Positions 1-8,653 of a stretch of 64,000 nt of DNA are shown here, piece after piece. Location: NCBI GenBank assembly GCA_963715025.1, contig CAVQQQ010000009.1, positions 992,001-1,056,000 on the forward strand, in the 5' to 3' direction. This DNA comes from DASSJT01 sp963715025. Lineage in GTDB: Bacteria; Actinomycetota; Actinomycetes; Actinomycetales; Dermatophilaceae. The notes under the pieces were generated by a model, which searched no databases, was not told the DNA's origin, and saw only the letters and a list, made by a program, of their open reading frames with translations. The translations under genes and the position numbers were made by a program. The number at the start of each line of letters is the position of its first letter. Positions within the stretch are counted from its first letter, which is position 1.

Positions 1-519
1 CGTGTACCCCTTGTGGACGTGATAGACGCCGACACCGATGATCACGACTCCCACGAGCGCGACCAAGAGCCGCCCCCCAGGGTGGGACATGAGACCGGCG
101 GTCAGGTCGACGGTCTGCTTCTTGCTCGACGTGCCACGGCCCTGGGCGAAGGCCAGGGCGGAATAGCTCAGGGCGGCGTAGACGACGGCCTTCGATATTG
201 CCTTGAGGCGGTTCTTCCACTCCTGGCCGGGCATGCCGCGCCCGGACAGCGCCTGGGCCACCTGCCACAGGGCGAGGAAGGCGAACCCGGCGACGGCCAC
301 CCAGAGCACCACGCGACCGAACCCGTTCTGCGCCAGGGAGGACAACGCCCCTGACTGGTCGGCGTTCTTGCCGCTCGACCACCAGGCAACCTGCAGCGCG
401 ATCCACGCGATGAGGAGGTGGAGGACTCCGCTGACGACGTAGCCAAGCTGTGCGCCTTTGCGCACGAACCGATTGTCGCGGGCCTCAATGGCCACATCCT
501 TGACCGAAGTACTGTCCAT
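1..519 (-). CDS. DUF1206 family membrane protein (3' part off the window)
   Basis: The gene runs off the left edge, so only its first 173 residues are visible. It starts at the ATG complementary to 517-519 (MDSTSVKDVA). Hydrophobic helices lie near residues 27-46, 68-88 and 150-165, separated by polar loops. This is the pattern of DUF1206, an actinobacterial membrane family of unknown function that usually repeats a two-helix unit. Only 4 bases separate its start from the stop of the HAD phosphatase gene, so the two are probably co-transcribed. Nothing beyond membrane location can be inferred. Confidence 0.75.
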   Translation of the reverse strand, partial: MDSTSVKDVAIEARDNRFVRKGAQLGYVVSGVLHLLIAWIALQVAWWSSGKNADQSGALSSLAQNGFGRVVLWVAVAGFAFLALWQVAQALSGRGMPGQEWKNRLKAISKAVVYAALSYSALAFAQGRGTSSKKQTVDLTAGLMSHPGGRLLVALVGVVIIGVGVYHVHKGYT

Positions 520-523
520 GGGT

Positions 524-1324
524 TCACCCAACTAGAGAGAGGAGCACGGGAACGAGACCGTCGGCATAGACATCCCCCGTTACTTCGTCCGCAAACGCCT
601 TCACCTCATCTGGGGCATTGCCCATGGCTACTCCGCGTGCCGCCCACTGGAGCATCTCGATGTCGTTGCGCTGGTCACCAACGGCAACGGTGTCCATCGG
701 CTCGATCCCCAGGCGTCGGCGCAGCATCTCCAGCGCCGAGCCCTTTGAGACGCCCTCGGGGTTGATGTCGAGCCAGGCCGAGAAGCCGACGGCATAGTTC
801 ACACCGTGAAGGCCGATGTGCTCCGCGAGCCGGAGGAAGTCCTCGCTTGTGCCGGTCGGGCTGCGGAACGTCACACGGGTCACCGGATGGGCGACCAGCT
901 CCTCCCAGGGCACCACCCGCAGCTCGCCCTGCAGCTCACCCTCGGGGAACGGCGCGCTCAGCTTGAATCCGACCCCGAGCTCCTCGACGGCGACGACGGC
1001 GTCCGGCCACGACCCGCGCAGCAGGGCCAGCGCCGGGCCGGGATCGAAGGTGACCGCCTCCTCGATGCGATATCCCTTCTCTTCAGCCGGGTCGAGACCC
1101 AGCGTGACCGCTCCGTTGGAGCACACGGCATACCCCGTGGTGATCTTGAGGTCCTCGAGGATGGGCAGCGTGGCGACGATCGAGCGCCCCGTGGCGATGA
1201 CGACGTGGATACCGCCGTCGACCACCGCGTGCACGGCCTCCCGAACCGCTGGAGAGAGGTTGCCGCTGTGGTCGACCGTGGTGCCGTCGACATCGAGCGC
1301 GACGAGACGAGGACGAGGGGTCAT
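524..1324 (-). CDS. HAD superfamily (Cof-like, IIB) phosphatase
   Basis: A 266-residue cytosolic hydrolase. Motif I is DVDGT at residues 11-15 (nucleophile Asp and general acid Asp), motif II is the TGRS segment near 45-48, and motif IV is the GDQRND stretch near 216-221 that binds Mg2+. The cap between about residues 80 and 195 fits class IIB (Cof/YbiV) enzymes, which dephosphorylate sugar phosphates or nucleotide-type substrates. The exact substrate cannot be read from the sequence. Length is normal for the family. It lies just upstream of the DUF1206 gene (4-base gap) in the same direction. Confidence 0.85.
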   Translation of the reverse strand: MTPRPRLVALDVDGTTVDHSGNLSPAVREAVHAVVDGGIHVVIATGRSIVATLPILEDLKITTGYAVCSNGAVTLGLDPAEEKGYRIEEAVTFDPGPALALLRGSWPDAVVAVEELGVGFKLSAPFPEGELQGELRVVPWEELVAHPVTRVTFRSPTGTSEDFLRLAEHIGLHGVNYAVGFSAWLDINPEGVSKGSALEMLRRRLGIEPMDTVAVGDQRNDIEMLQWAARGVAMGNAPDEVKAFADEVTGDVYADGLVPVLLSLVG

Positions 1325-1374
1325 GCACCCGAACCTACGGCAGCCGCGCGTGCCGTCGCCTGCGTTCGGTGAGG

Positions 1375-1863
1375 CTAGCGCGGGCCTCGCGCGGTGTGTG
1401 CGGTGACCTCGATCTCGATCCGCATCCGGGGGTCGGACAGACCGCAGGCCATCATCGTCGCGGCCGGCCGTACCCCGCCGAAGGCCTCGCGGAGCAGCGG
1501 CCAGCAGGGCTCGAAGTCGGCCGGGTCCGGAAGCAGGTAGCGAACGCGAACCACGTCGGCGAACGACGCCCCCGCCGCATCCAGCGCGGCGGCGATGTTG
1601 GCCAGCGCCTGGCGCGCCTGCTCCACGACGTCCTCGGAGATGGTCATCGTCGCGTAGTCGAATCCTGTCGTGCCCGAGACGTGCACCCAGCCGCCGTCGA
1701 CCACCGCTCGGGCGAACCCGATCTCATCCTCGAAAGTCGAGCCGGACGAGATGGCGCTTCGGCCAGTCCCAGTCGAGCCGCCAGGCCGGGTCGACCCGCC
1801 GGGCCGGGTCAAGCCCCCGGCCTGGGTGGCGGAGGCAGCGTGGTCCGTGGGCTTGCCCATCAT
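1375..1863 (-). CDS. RidA/YjgF-family enamine deaminase-like protein
   Basis: A 162-residue protein whose last ~120 residues (from FEDEIGFARAV) match the RidA/YER057c/YjgF family, including the VSGTTG strand, the RVRYLL segment and the C-terminal IEIEVTA. RidA proteins hydrolyse reactive enamine/imine intermediates made by PLP enzymes, but this divergent subgroup has no assured activity. The first ~40 residues are a Gly/Thr/Pro low-complexity leader with the repeat RPGGST, unusual for the family. Its ATG overlaps the serS stop (ATGA), indicating translational coupling. A shorter start downstream of the repeat is possible, but no clear ribosome site supports it. Confidence 0.8.
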   Translation of the reverse strand: MMGKPTDHAASATQAGGLTRPGGSTRPGGSTGTGRSAISSGSTFEDEIGFARAVVDGGWVHVSGTTGFDYATMTISEDVVEQARQALANIAAALDAAGASFADVVRVRYLLPDPADFEPCWPLLREAFGGVRPAATMMACGLSDPRMRIEIEVTAHTARGPR

Positions 1864-3125
1864 GATTCAGGTTTGAGGATTTCGAGCCCCAGGAACGGCT
1901 GCAGCGCCTGGGGTACCACGACCGATCCGTCGGCCAGCTGGTGGTTCTCGAGGATGGCTACCAGCCAGCGGGTGGTGGCCAGGGTGCCGTTGAGCGTTGC
2001 GGCTACCTGGGTGCCCTTGGCGGTCTTGAACCTGGTGCCGAGCCGCCGGGCCTGGAAGGTCGTGCAGTTGGACGTCGAGGTCAGCTCGCGGTAGCGCCCC
2101 TGGGTCGGAACCCAGGCCTCACAGTCGTACTTGCGTGCCGCTGACTGCCCGAGGTCTCCGGCTGCGGTGTCGATGATGCGGTAGGGGACCTCCATCTTGG
2201 CGAGCATGTCCTTCTCCCAGCCCAGCAGGCGCTCGTGCTCGGCCTCGGCCTCGGCCGGGTCGCAGTAGACGAACATCTCGATCTTGTTGAACTGGTGGAC
2301 GCGGATGATGCCGCGGGTGTCCTTGCCGTAGGAGCCGGCCTCGCGGCGGTAGCAAGTGGACCACCCCGCGTAGCGCAGCGGACCGCGTGAGAGGTCGATG
2401 ATCTCGTCGGCGTGGTAGCCGGCGAGCGCCACCTCGGAGGTGCCCGTGAGGTAGAGGTCGTCGGCCTCGAGGTGGTAGACCTCCTCCGCATGCCGGTCGA
2501 GGAAGCCGGCACCGCCCATGACCTGTGGTGTCACCAGTGTGGGGGTGATCATCGGAACGAAACCGGCCTCGATCGCCTGCTGCATGGCCATGGTGAACAG
2601 CGCCAGCTCGAGGCGGGCCCCCACCCCGGTGAGGAAGTAGAACCGGGCGCCGCTGACCTTGGCGCCGCGCGCCATGTCGATCGCGCCGAGCCCCTCGGCC
2701 AGCTCCAGGTGGTCCCTGGGCTCGAACTCGAATGCCGGTGCGTCGCCGATCGTGTCGACCACCACGTAGTCGGCCTCGCCACCTGAGGGGACGCCGTGGA
2801 CGATGACATTGCCGATGTCCCTGACCAGGCCGTCCAGCTCGGCCTGGGCCTCGTCGGCCGTGGCCTGCAGCGACTTGACCCGGACCGCGATCTCCTTCGT
2901 GCGCGCGAGCAGTGCCTGCTTCTCCTCGCCCTGGGCCTGCGCGACGCCCTTGCCGAGGGACTTCTGCTCGGCTCGCAGCTGCTCGTACTCGGTCAGGGAC
3001 GCCCGGCGGCGCTCGTCAGCCGCTAGCACAGCGTCGACGACGCCGGCGTCCTCTCCACGGGCGCGCTGCGAGGCGCGGACGGTGTCCGGGTCGTCGCGCA
3101 GGAGCTTGATGTCGATCACCGGCAC
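1860..3125 (-). CDS. serS: Seryl-tRNA synthetase
   Basis: A 421-residue class II aminoacyl-tRNA synthetase, the usual bacterial length. The N-terminal ~110 residues form the long helical tRNA-binding arm (heptad-like Glu/Lys/Ala pattern). The catalytic domain carries the TGTSEVAL segment, motif 2 around YRREAGSYGKDTRG, and motif 3 near the C terminus with the NGTLATTRW signature common in actinobacteria. It charges tRNA-Ser with serine (and selenocysteine tRNA where present). The start at 3125 (MPVIDIKLLRDD) is standard. RidA follows with a 4-base overlap. The divergent lipoprotein gene starts about 87 bases away, so 3126-3211 probably holds both promoters. Confidence 0.97.
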   Translation of the reverse strand: MPVIDIKLLRDDPDTVRASQRARGEDAGVVDAVLAADERRRASLTEYEQLRAEQKSLGKGVAQAQGEEKQALLARTKEIAVRVKSLQATADEAQAELDGLVRDIGNVIVHGVPSGGEADYVVVDTIGDAPAFEFEPRDHLELAEGLGAIDMARGAKVSGARFYFLTGVGARLELALFTMAMQQAIEAGFVPMITPTLVTPQVMGGAGFLDRHAEEVYHLEADDLYLTGTSEVALAGYHADEIIDLSRGPLRYAGWSTCYRREAGSYGKDTRGIIRVHQFNKIEMFVYCDPAEAEAEHERLLGWEKDMLAKMEVPYRIIDTAAGDLGQSAARKYDCEAWVPTQGRYRELTSTSNCTTFQARRLGTRFKTAKGTQVAATLNGTLATTRWLVAILENHQLADGSVVVPQALQPFLGLEILKPES

Positions 3126-3211
3126 AGACTATCGACCGGCGGCGCCCCACCCACCGGGCGTGTCGGCGGGGGCCGAGAGCGCTGCAGCAGGCCGTGATGC
3201 AACGATGTCGC

Positions 3212-4141
3212 ATGCTTTCCCGCCGCCAGGTCCTGAAGTGGGCTCCCGTAGGGGCTGACCTCTTGATCATTAGCGCGTGCGGCCGCGAGGGGGCGGGCTC
3301 CTCAGGGCCGACGACGGCATCGGCGGCCACATCGACGGCCACTCAGCCGGGGGGCACGACGCTCAGCAGTGCAACGACGGCCAGCTCACCGACCACCGAA
3401 CCACAGCGTTCCCACGCCAGGGCCTACGCCGACCTCGCCGACGACCTGGAGGACGTGAGAACCCCTGCCAACGTCTCCTTTGCCCTGGCCTTGCGAGATC
3501 CCGTCGCGGGACTCGACTTCTCCCACCACGGCGACCGCGTCCTCGAGACCGCGAGCATTGTCAAGGTCGACATGTTGGCCGCTCTGCTGCTCCACGCCCA
3601 AGACCGCGGTGGCGCGCTGACGTCGGCCCAGAGATCCCAGGCCGACCAGATGATCCGGGTGAGCTCCAACGAGGCGGCCTGGGAGCTGTGGTCGGCGATC
3701 GGCGGGAGCACCGGCCTCGACCGAGCCAACCGCAGGCTGGGGCTGGCGCACACCCAGACCCGGTCCGACACCTGGGGCCTCACCAAGACCACGCCTCGCG
3801 ACCAGGTGCGGCTGATCGACCGCATCGCCGAGCCCGCCCCTGGGCTCCTGAGCGCAGCCTCAAGCGCCTATGCCCTAGGCCTCATGCGCACCGTGGCGCC
3901 GGAGCAGGCCTGGGGCATCTCGGCGGCAGCGCGCCGCGACGGGGGGACCGCACTCAAGAACGGCTGGCTACCCCGGTCGGCCGAGGCGGGGCGGTGGATC
4001 GCCAACAGCATCGGCCGGGTCAGCGGCAAGGGCGTCGACCTGAGGATCGCGATCCTCAGCCACGGTCACCAGGAGTACGAGGACGGCGTCGAGTTCGTCG
4101 AGAAACTGGCGAGGTTGGCCGCCGGCCACCTCTACCCCTGA
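3212..4141 (+). CDS. Tat-exported lipoprotein-like class A serine hydrolase (beta-lactamase fold)
   Basis: 309 residues. The N terminus SRRQVLKW is a textbook twin-arginine motif followed by a hydrophobic stretch ending ISAC, a plausible lipobox, so a cell-surface lipoprotein is likely; the Asp inside the h-region (GADLL) is odd. A Ser/Thr-rich linker follows. The catalytic domain shows an SIVK tetrad (SxxK nucleophile and lysine), an SSN triad (SxN) and KNG near the C terminus in place of KTG. This is the set used by class A beta-lactamases and related serine hydrolases of the cell wall. No clear omega-loop Glu signature was confirmed, so antibiotic hydrolysis should not be assumed. An in-frame ATG 18 bases upstream (3194) would spoil the signal peptide geometry. 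Confidence 0.8.
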   Translation: MLSRRQVLKWAPVGADLLIISACGREGAGSSGPTTASAATSTATQPGGTTLSSATTASSPTTEPQRSHARAYADLADDLEDVRTPANVSFALALRDPVAGLDFSHHGDRVLETASIVKVDMLAALLLHAQDRGGALTSAQRSQADQMIRVSSNEAAWELWSAIGGSTGLDRANRRLGLAHTQTRSDTWGLTKTTPRDQVRLIDRIAEPAPGLLSAASSAYALGLMRTVAPEQAWGISAAARRDGGTALKNGWLPRSAEAGRWIANSIGRVSGKGVDLRIAILSHGHQEYEDGVEFVEKLARLAAGHLYP

Positions 4142-4149
4142 GTGCCCAC

Positions 4150-4791
4150 TCAGTCGGGCCGGCCGCTCACGGCCAGACCCGCGCCCAGGCCGATCATCAT
4201 CAGTCCACCCGTCCCGCCCACGCGCTCCAGACGGCGGGGCGAGCCGGTGAACCACTCCCGCGCTCGGCTCGCCGCGAGGGCCACGCAGCCGTCGCCCGTC
4301 ATTGCGAGCGCCACGAACATCGCGCCAAGGACCAACATCTGCCCTGGCGCACCGCCAGCGGGACGATCGATGAACTGGGGCAGCAGCGCGCCCAGGAACA
4401 CCACCGTCTTGGGATTGGTGACGCCGACGAGCAGGCCGGTGCGAAGGACGCGCCAGGCCGGGAGCCGGGCCGGCGGATTCAGGCCCAGCTCGTCAGAAAT
4501 GCTCGGGCGGTGGCGAATCGCCTGCACGCCGAGGTAGACGAGGTAGGCAGCGCCGACCAGCTTGAGCCCGGTGTAGGCGACGGCCGAGGCCGCGACGAGC
4601 GCACCGAGGCCGAGGGAGATCCCGACCACTTGGACCACCAGTCCCAGTCCGTTCCCCAGGACAGTCAGCAGCGCGTCACGCCGTCCGACACTCAGCGCCC
4701 GCCCGATGGTGAACAGGAGACTCGGACCAGGGATGGCGACGATCACCGCCGCCGCGGCGGTGAAGGCGAGCAGGTGGGCAGTGGACGGCAT
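4150..4791 (-). CDS. LysE/RhtB-family amino-acid exporter
   Basis: 213 residues, the standard LysE/RhtB length, with about six hydrophobic helices. The diagnostic N-terminal PGPS segment (residues 21-24, AIPGPSLLF) and the GVTNPKTVVFLGALLPQF loop in the middle are both present. Family members export amino acids such as lysine, threonine or homoserine lactone derivatives in exchange for protons; the substrate here is unknown. I set the start at the ATG complementary to 4789-4791 (MPSTAHLL); the frame stays open upstream to 5043, but that extension is proline/arginine-rich and not membrane-like. It is convergent with the serine hydrolase gene, with only 8 bases between the stops. Confidence 0.9.
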   Translation of the reverse strand: MPSTAHLLAFTAAAAVIVAIPGPSLLFTIGRALSVGRRDALLTVLGNGLGLVVQVVGISLGLGALVAASAVAYTGLKLVGAAYLVYLGVQAIRHRPSISDELGLNPPARLPAWRVLRTGLLVGVTNPKTVVFLGALLPQFIDRPAGGAPGQMLVLGAMFVALAMTGDGCVALAASRAREWFTGSPRRLERVGGTGGLMMIGLGAGLAVSGRPD

Positions 4792-4934
4792 ACTGCTAAG
4801 GCTGCCGCCCGGCGGGTATGCCGGTCCAGCCAGTTTCCGTGTGAGCTCACCCAGCCGACCGGGCCGCGAACGTCGGCGAGCCTCCACTGGGCGTCGCCAA
4901 CTCTTCATTTGGGTGGGATAGCGACGCTCGCTGG

Positions 4935-6242
4935 CTAGGCCGAGGCTCGGGCCTGCTCGAGCCAGCGCATGGCCGGGGTCGCCAGCACGCCGTGGACCAC
5001 CACCGACAGGACGATGGTGAACCCGACCGTGGACCACAGCCATCTTTCCTCCGCGAAGTGCGTGCGGCCCGTCGCATAGGCGAGGTAGTAGATGGAGCCG
5101 ACGCCACGCACGCCGAAGAAGGCGGTCACGAGCCGTTCACGCCGCTCCAGCGGAGGATGCGGAGAGGCGCTGCGGCCGACCCCACGGCGCCCCACCGTGA
5201 ATGCGAGGAGCGCGCACGCGGGCCGGATCGCGAACACCAGTGCCACACCGACCAGCGCACCCCGCCAGTCGAGGTCGGCCAGCAGGCCCCGCGTCAGCCC
5301 GACGCCCAGCAAGAGGAGGACGACGAGCGTGAGCAGGCGCTCCAGCCGCTCGATCACCTGGTGCATCAGGGCGTGGTAATCGTGGGTGCGCTCGGCCGAC
5401 CGGATCGCCATCGCGCAGGCGAACACGGCGAGGAAGCCGTATCCGCCCACGAGCTCGCTTGCTCCGTAGGCGAGCAGGACGGCCGCGAGGGCGAGGAGCG
5501 GCTCGCCGGTCTCTGCCAGCCGAAGCGGCCGGCTGCGCGCCCGGAAGGCGACCCGGCCGAGGAGCTGCCCCACGGCATACCCGACGAGGACACCGATGAG
5601 CGTCCTGCCGACCAGTTCCCAGCCGACCCATCGCAGTCCCCACTCGCGGACCGGGCCGAGCGTGGCGGCGAACAGGGCTGTGGAGACAAAGGGCATGGCG
5701 AGGCCGTCGTTGAGGCCGGCCTCGGACGTGAGCGCGAACCGGACCTCGTCCGACTCGTCGACCTCTGTTGCTGCCTCCCCGGTAGCCGGGCCTTCGACCT
5801 GGACGTCGGATGCGAGAACCGGGTCGGTGGGGGCCAGCGCCGCGCCGAGGAGCAGGGCGGCAGCGGGGGCGACGGCGAGCGCGCCCCACGCCAGCAGGGC
5901 CACGGCGGCGATGCACAGCGGCATCGCGATGCCGAGCAGCTTCCAGGTGACCGACCACCGCCGGAAGGACGCGCGATGGCGCAGGCTGAGCGGCCGGTCG
6001 AGAGCCAGGCCGACACCCATCAGGGCAATCAGGACGGTGAACTCGGTGAGGTGCTCCAATGCGCCACGGTGGTCGACCGGGTCCACCTCGACGCCCCCGG
6101 GCAGGGGCAGAAGTCCCATCAGCCCACCGACCACCAGGAGCACGATCGGGGCCGAGATCGCGGCCCGTGAAAGCGCCTGGGGCAGCACGACCGCAAGCAG
6201 CAGGGCCAGACCCAGCAGGAGGTAGAGCCCGTGGGCGCCCAT
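4935..6242 (-). CDS. CPA1-family cation:proton antiporter
   Basis: 435 residues with about twelve hydrophobic helices filling most of the protein. The SEAGLNDGLA segment near residue 190 contains the Asn-Asp pair that carries ions in the NhaP/CPA1 family, and an acidic insertion (VDESDEV) lies just before it. Such proteins exchange Na+ or K+ for H+ at the cytoplasmic membrane for pH and salt homeostasis. There is no C-terminal regulatory TrkA-like domain; the protein ends soon after the last helix. It lies 6 bases downstream of the DinB-like gene in the same direction, suggesting a two-gene transcript. Confidence 0.9.
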   Translation of the reverse strand: MGAHGLYLLLGLALLLAVVLPQALSRAAISAPIVLLVVGGLMGLLPLPGGVEVDPVDHRGALEHLTEFTVLIALMGVGLALDRPLSLRHRASFRRWSVTWKLLGIAMPLCIAAVALLAWGALAVAPAAALLLGAALAPTDPVLASDVQVEGPATGEAATEVDESDEVRFALTSEAGLNDGLAMPFVSTALFAATLGPVREWGLRWVGWELVGRTLIGVLVGYAVGQLLGRVAFRARSRPLRLAETGEPLLALAAVLLAYGASELVGGYGFLAVFACAMAIRSAERTHDYHALMHQVIERLERLLTLVVLLLLGVGLTRGLLADLDWRGALVGVALVFAIRPACALLAFTVGRRGVGRSASPHPPLERRERLVTAFFGVRGVGSIYYLAYATGRTHFAEERWLWSTVGFTIVLSVVVHGVLATPAMRWLEQARASA

Positions 6243-6248
6243 GCGCGG

Positions 6249-6845
6249 TCAGGACGCCTTGACGTCCCAGAGGTGGTGCATCAGGTCGTGCATGCCGTAC
6301 TGCCCGAGGGTGAGCACGGTGAACGCCGATCCGTCCGAACGGCGTCCGGTGCGCTCCCACTGCACGCCGGACACATCGGCATAGGTTTCGGCGAAGTGGG
6401 TCGCGGCGTCGGAGATCTCGCGCGCCACCGCCGCCGGGTTCTGCAGGTCGTAGCGGCTGCGGATGGCCGTTTCATCCTGGTCCCAGTTGTCGAATGCCGG
6501 GTCGTCCTCGGTCAGCATCAGCCGCACGCGCTTGTCGAAGAGTCGGCAGACGTCGCGCACATGGCAGGCGTACTCCAGGGGTGACCACACGGTCGGCCTC
6601 GGCCGCTCGCGAGCCCCGGGCCGGGCCAGCACCGTGGACCACGGGGCGATGGCATCGGCGATGGCACTCGGGAGGTCCTCGGCCGTGACGCTCGCAGCCT
6701 CGAAACCGCAGTCAGGGCAGGCCTGCCGCAGCGTCCACGTCCAGTCCTTGGTATCGGGGTCGGGAGCCGGCGGCGCCGGCGGCGCAGCAGGCGTCGGCTC
6801 GTCGGCGCCAGGGTCCTCGACCACGTCCACATCCTCGGAAGTCAC
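6249..6845 (-). CDS. DinB-superfamily (damage-inducible/mycothiol-type) protein
   Basis: 198 residues beginning at a GTG. After an acidic, proline-rich tail of ~35 residues, the protein forms the four-helix DinB/YfiT fold. Candidate metal-binding histidines are the H of EYACHVRDV and those of MHDLMHHLW at the C terminus, the three-His arrangement of the family. Many actinobacterial members are thiol (mycothiol/bacillithiol) transferases. CPDCGF near residue 44 is an extra cysteine pair not typical of the fold. It is divergent from the GNAT gene over a 35-base gap and precedes the antiporter gene by 3 bases of spacing after its stop. Confidence 0.8.
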   Translation of the reverse strand: MTSEDVDVVEDPGADEPTPAAPPAPPAPDPDTKDWTWTLRQACPDCGFEAASVTAEDLPSAIADAIAPWSTVLARPGARERPRPTVWSPLEYACHVRDVCRLFDKRVRLMLTEDDPAFDNWDQDETAIRSRYDLQNPAAVAREISDAATHFAETYADVSGVQWERTGRRSDGSAFTVLTLGQYGMHDLMHHLWDVKAS

Positions 6846-6880
6846 GTGCCCACGATAGGCAGGTCAGCGAGAATCGGCGC

Positions 6881-7393
6881 GTGTCCACGGCCATTCGACG
6901 CGCACTTCCCGCCGACATCTCCGCAGCCGCCCAGGTCACGGTCGACGCCTATGTCGGAGCCGGCTATGTCGGGCGCGACGATCCCTACGCGGCCAGACTC
7001 GCCGACGCCGCCCACCGCGCCACCAACGCCGAGCTGTGGGTCGCCGTGGACGGTGACGAAGTGCTCGGCACCGTGACCTTCGTCCGGCCCGGAACCGCGT
7101 ACGCGGAGGTTTCGGCGCCCGACGAGGGCGAGTTCCGGATGCTGGCCGTGTCGCCGGGCGCCCGGGGCCGTGGCGTCGGCGAGGCCCTCGTGCGCCACTG
7201 CCTCGCCCGCGCTGCAGACCTCGGGCTGCGCGCGATCGTGCTGTCGACGCTGCCCCAGATGCGGTCCGCCCACCGGATCTACGAGCGGCTCGGCTTCGTC
7301 CGGACGCCGGAGCGGGATTGGGAGCCACAGGACGGGATGCTGCTGGTCACCTACCGGTGTCCGCTGGTCGCCGATGGTTGGGACCTACCGTGA
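6881..7393 (+). CDS. GNAT-family N-acetyltransferase
   Basis: 170 residues starting at GTG 6881. The GNAT core is clear: the acceptor-side strand FRMLAVSPGARGRGVGEAL carries the R/Q-x-x-G-x-G/A acetyl-CoA loop (residues ~88-101), and the C-terminal strand has the usual YERLGF motif. It transfers an acetyl group from acetyl-CoA to an amine on an unknown small molecule or protein. It is followed 14 bases later by the lipid kinase gene on the same strand and may share its promoter, which lies in the short gap to the divergent DinB-like gene. Confidence 0.88.
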   Translation: MSTAIRRALPADISAAAQVTVDAYVGAGYVGRDDPYAARLADAAHRATNAELWVAVDGDEVLGTVTFVRPGTAYAEVSAPDEGEFRMLAVSPGARGRGVGEALVRHCLARAADLGLRAIVLSTLPQMRSAHRIYERLGFVRTPERDWEPQDGMLLVTYRCPLVADGWDLP

Positions 7394-7407
7394 AGTAGGG
7401 TCTCGCT

Positions 7408-8553
7408 GTGCTTCGCGACTATGCCGGGTGGATCGTGATCGGGTCCGTTGCCCTGGTGCTGCTTCTCACGTGGGCGATCGCGGCCTCCGCGCGGAGCGAG
7501 ACCCCCGGCCTCCACCGCCCACGCCTGCGGCGCCGGCCGCCACGCCAAGCGTTCGGGGGGAGGAGTGACGCGGAGACCGCGCCCAAGCGCGCCGGCATCA
7601 TCGTCAACCCCTCGAAGTTCAACGACCTCGCGGCGGTGAAGCGCCGCATCACCGAGGCGTCGCAGCGCGCCGGCTGGGCGGCACCACTGTTCATCGAGAC
7701 CACCGTCGAAGACCCCGGCGCGGGACAGGCCCGGGCGGCCGTCGCGGAGGGCGTCGACCTGGTCTGCCCGCTCGGCGGCGACGGCACGGTGCGCGCTGTG
7801 GCCGAGGCGCTGGTCGGCACCGAGACCCCCATGGGCCTGCTTCCCGGTGGCACTGGGAACCTGCTGGCGCGCAACCTGGGCCTGCCGGTCGACTCGCTCG
7901 AGGACGCCCTGAAGGTCGCGATGACCGGGCAGAACCTGCGCATCGACGTCGGCAGGCTGGTCGTGCACCGGGCGGCCGCTGGGCTGGACGCCGAGCCCGC
8001 ACCCGAGGATGCGTCCGAGTCCGTCGACGAGGTCGGCGACGACGAAGGGACGGTCTTCCTCGTGATGGCGGGGCTCGGCTTCGACGCCGACATCATGGCG
8101 GGCGCCTCCGAGCAGCTGAAGGCCCGCGTCGGGTGGCCGGCCTACGTCGTCTCCGGCGCCAAGAACCTCCGCGGGCAACACTTCAAGGTCTCCTTCTCCG
8201 CAGACGGCGAACCTCCGGTCGTCCGCCGCACGCGATCCGTCGTCGTCGGCAACTGTGGACGCCTCATGGGCGGCCTCACCCTGATGCCGGACGCCTCGGT
8301 AATCGATGGCCAGCTCGATGCCGTGATCATCTCGCCCAAGGGGATCGTGGGCTGGGCCGCCGTGGCCGGCCGGGTGATCACCCAGAAGCGGAAGGGGCAC
8401 GAGCGCCTCGACCACCGCACTGGCCAGGAGTTCCACATCACCGCGGACCGCCCCCAGGAGGTGCAGCTCGACGGCGACACGATCGGCCAGGCCCTCGAGG
8501 TCACCATCCAGGTCGCGCCGAGGGCACTGACCGTTCGCGTCGGCGGGCACTGA
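7408..8553 (+). CDS. Diacylglycerol/sphingoid-type lipid kinase (DAGK catalytic domain)
   Basis: 381 residues from GTG 7408. A single N-terminal membrane helix (WIVIGSVALVLLLTW) and a basic linker precede the DAGK domain: IIVNPSK starts the domain near residue 66, the nucleotide loop is PLGGDGTVRAVAEAL (GGDGT near 122-126), and LLPGGTGNLLARN follows near 145. The C-terminal beta-sandwich contains LDAVIISPK. Members phosphorylate diacylglycerol or related lipids, feeding phosphatidic acid back into phospholipid synthesis. Membrane tethering by an N-terminal helix differs from the soluble YegS type but is seen in actinobacteria. A GC-rich hairpin overlaps the stop codon. Confidence 0.9.
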   Translation: MLRDYAGWIVIGSVALVLLLTWAIAASARSETPGLHRPRLRRRPPRQAFGGRSDAETAPKRAGIIVNPSKFNDLAAVKRRITEASQRAGWAAPLFIETTVEDPGAGQARAAVAEGVDLVCPLGGDGTVRAVAEALVGTETPMGLLPGGTGNLLARNLGLPVDSLEDALKVAMTGQNLRIDVGRLVVHRAAAGLDAEPAPEDASESVDEVGDDEGTVFLVMAGLGFDADIMAGASEQLKARVGWPAYVVSGAKNLRGQHFKVSFSADGEPPVVRRTRSVVVGNCGRLMGGLTLMPDASVIDGQLDAVIISPKGIVGWAAVAGRVITQKRKGHERLDHRTGQEFHITADRPQEVQLDGDTIGQALEVTIQVAPRALTVRVGGH

Positions 8554-8559
8554 GCCCGC
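8543..8559 (+). terminator. Stem-loop at the lipid kinase stop codon
   Basis: GCGGGC (8543-8548) pairs perfectly with GCCCGC (8554-8559) around the five-base loop ACTGA that contains the stop codon. A second GC-rich stretch follows (8584-8653). There is no T-run, as is common for high-G+C terminators. Placement between convergent genes supports a terminator role. Confidence 0.5.
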
Positions 8560-8653
8560 GGGGGCTTGATGGGACGCCACATACTCCCAACAGCCGGAGG
8601 TGTGCCGTGGGCCGGCTTCGCGGCACACTGCGGGGCCGGCCGGGCGGGACCGG

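Noticed and set aside
3277..4938. A 553-codon plus-strand frame over the serine hydrolase and antisense to the LysE gene
   Set aside because: It is Arg/Pro/Gly-rich with no domain, typical of shadow frames in high-G+C DNA, and overlaps two recognisable genes.
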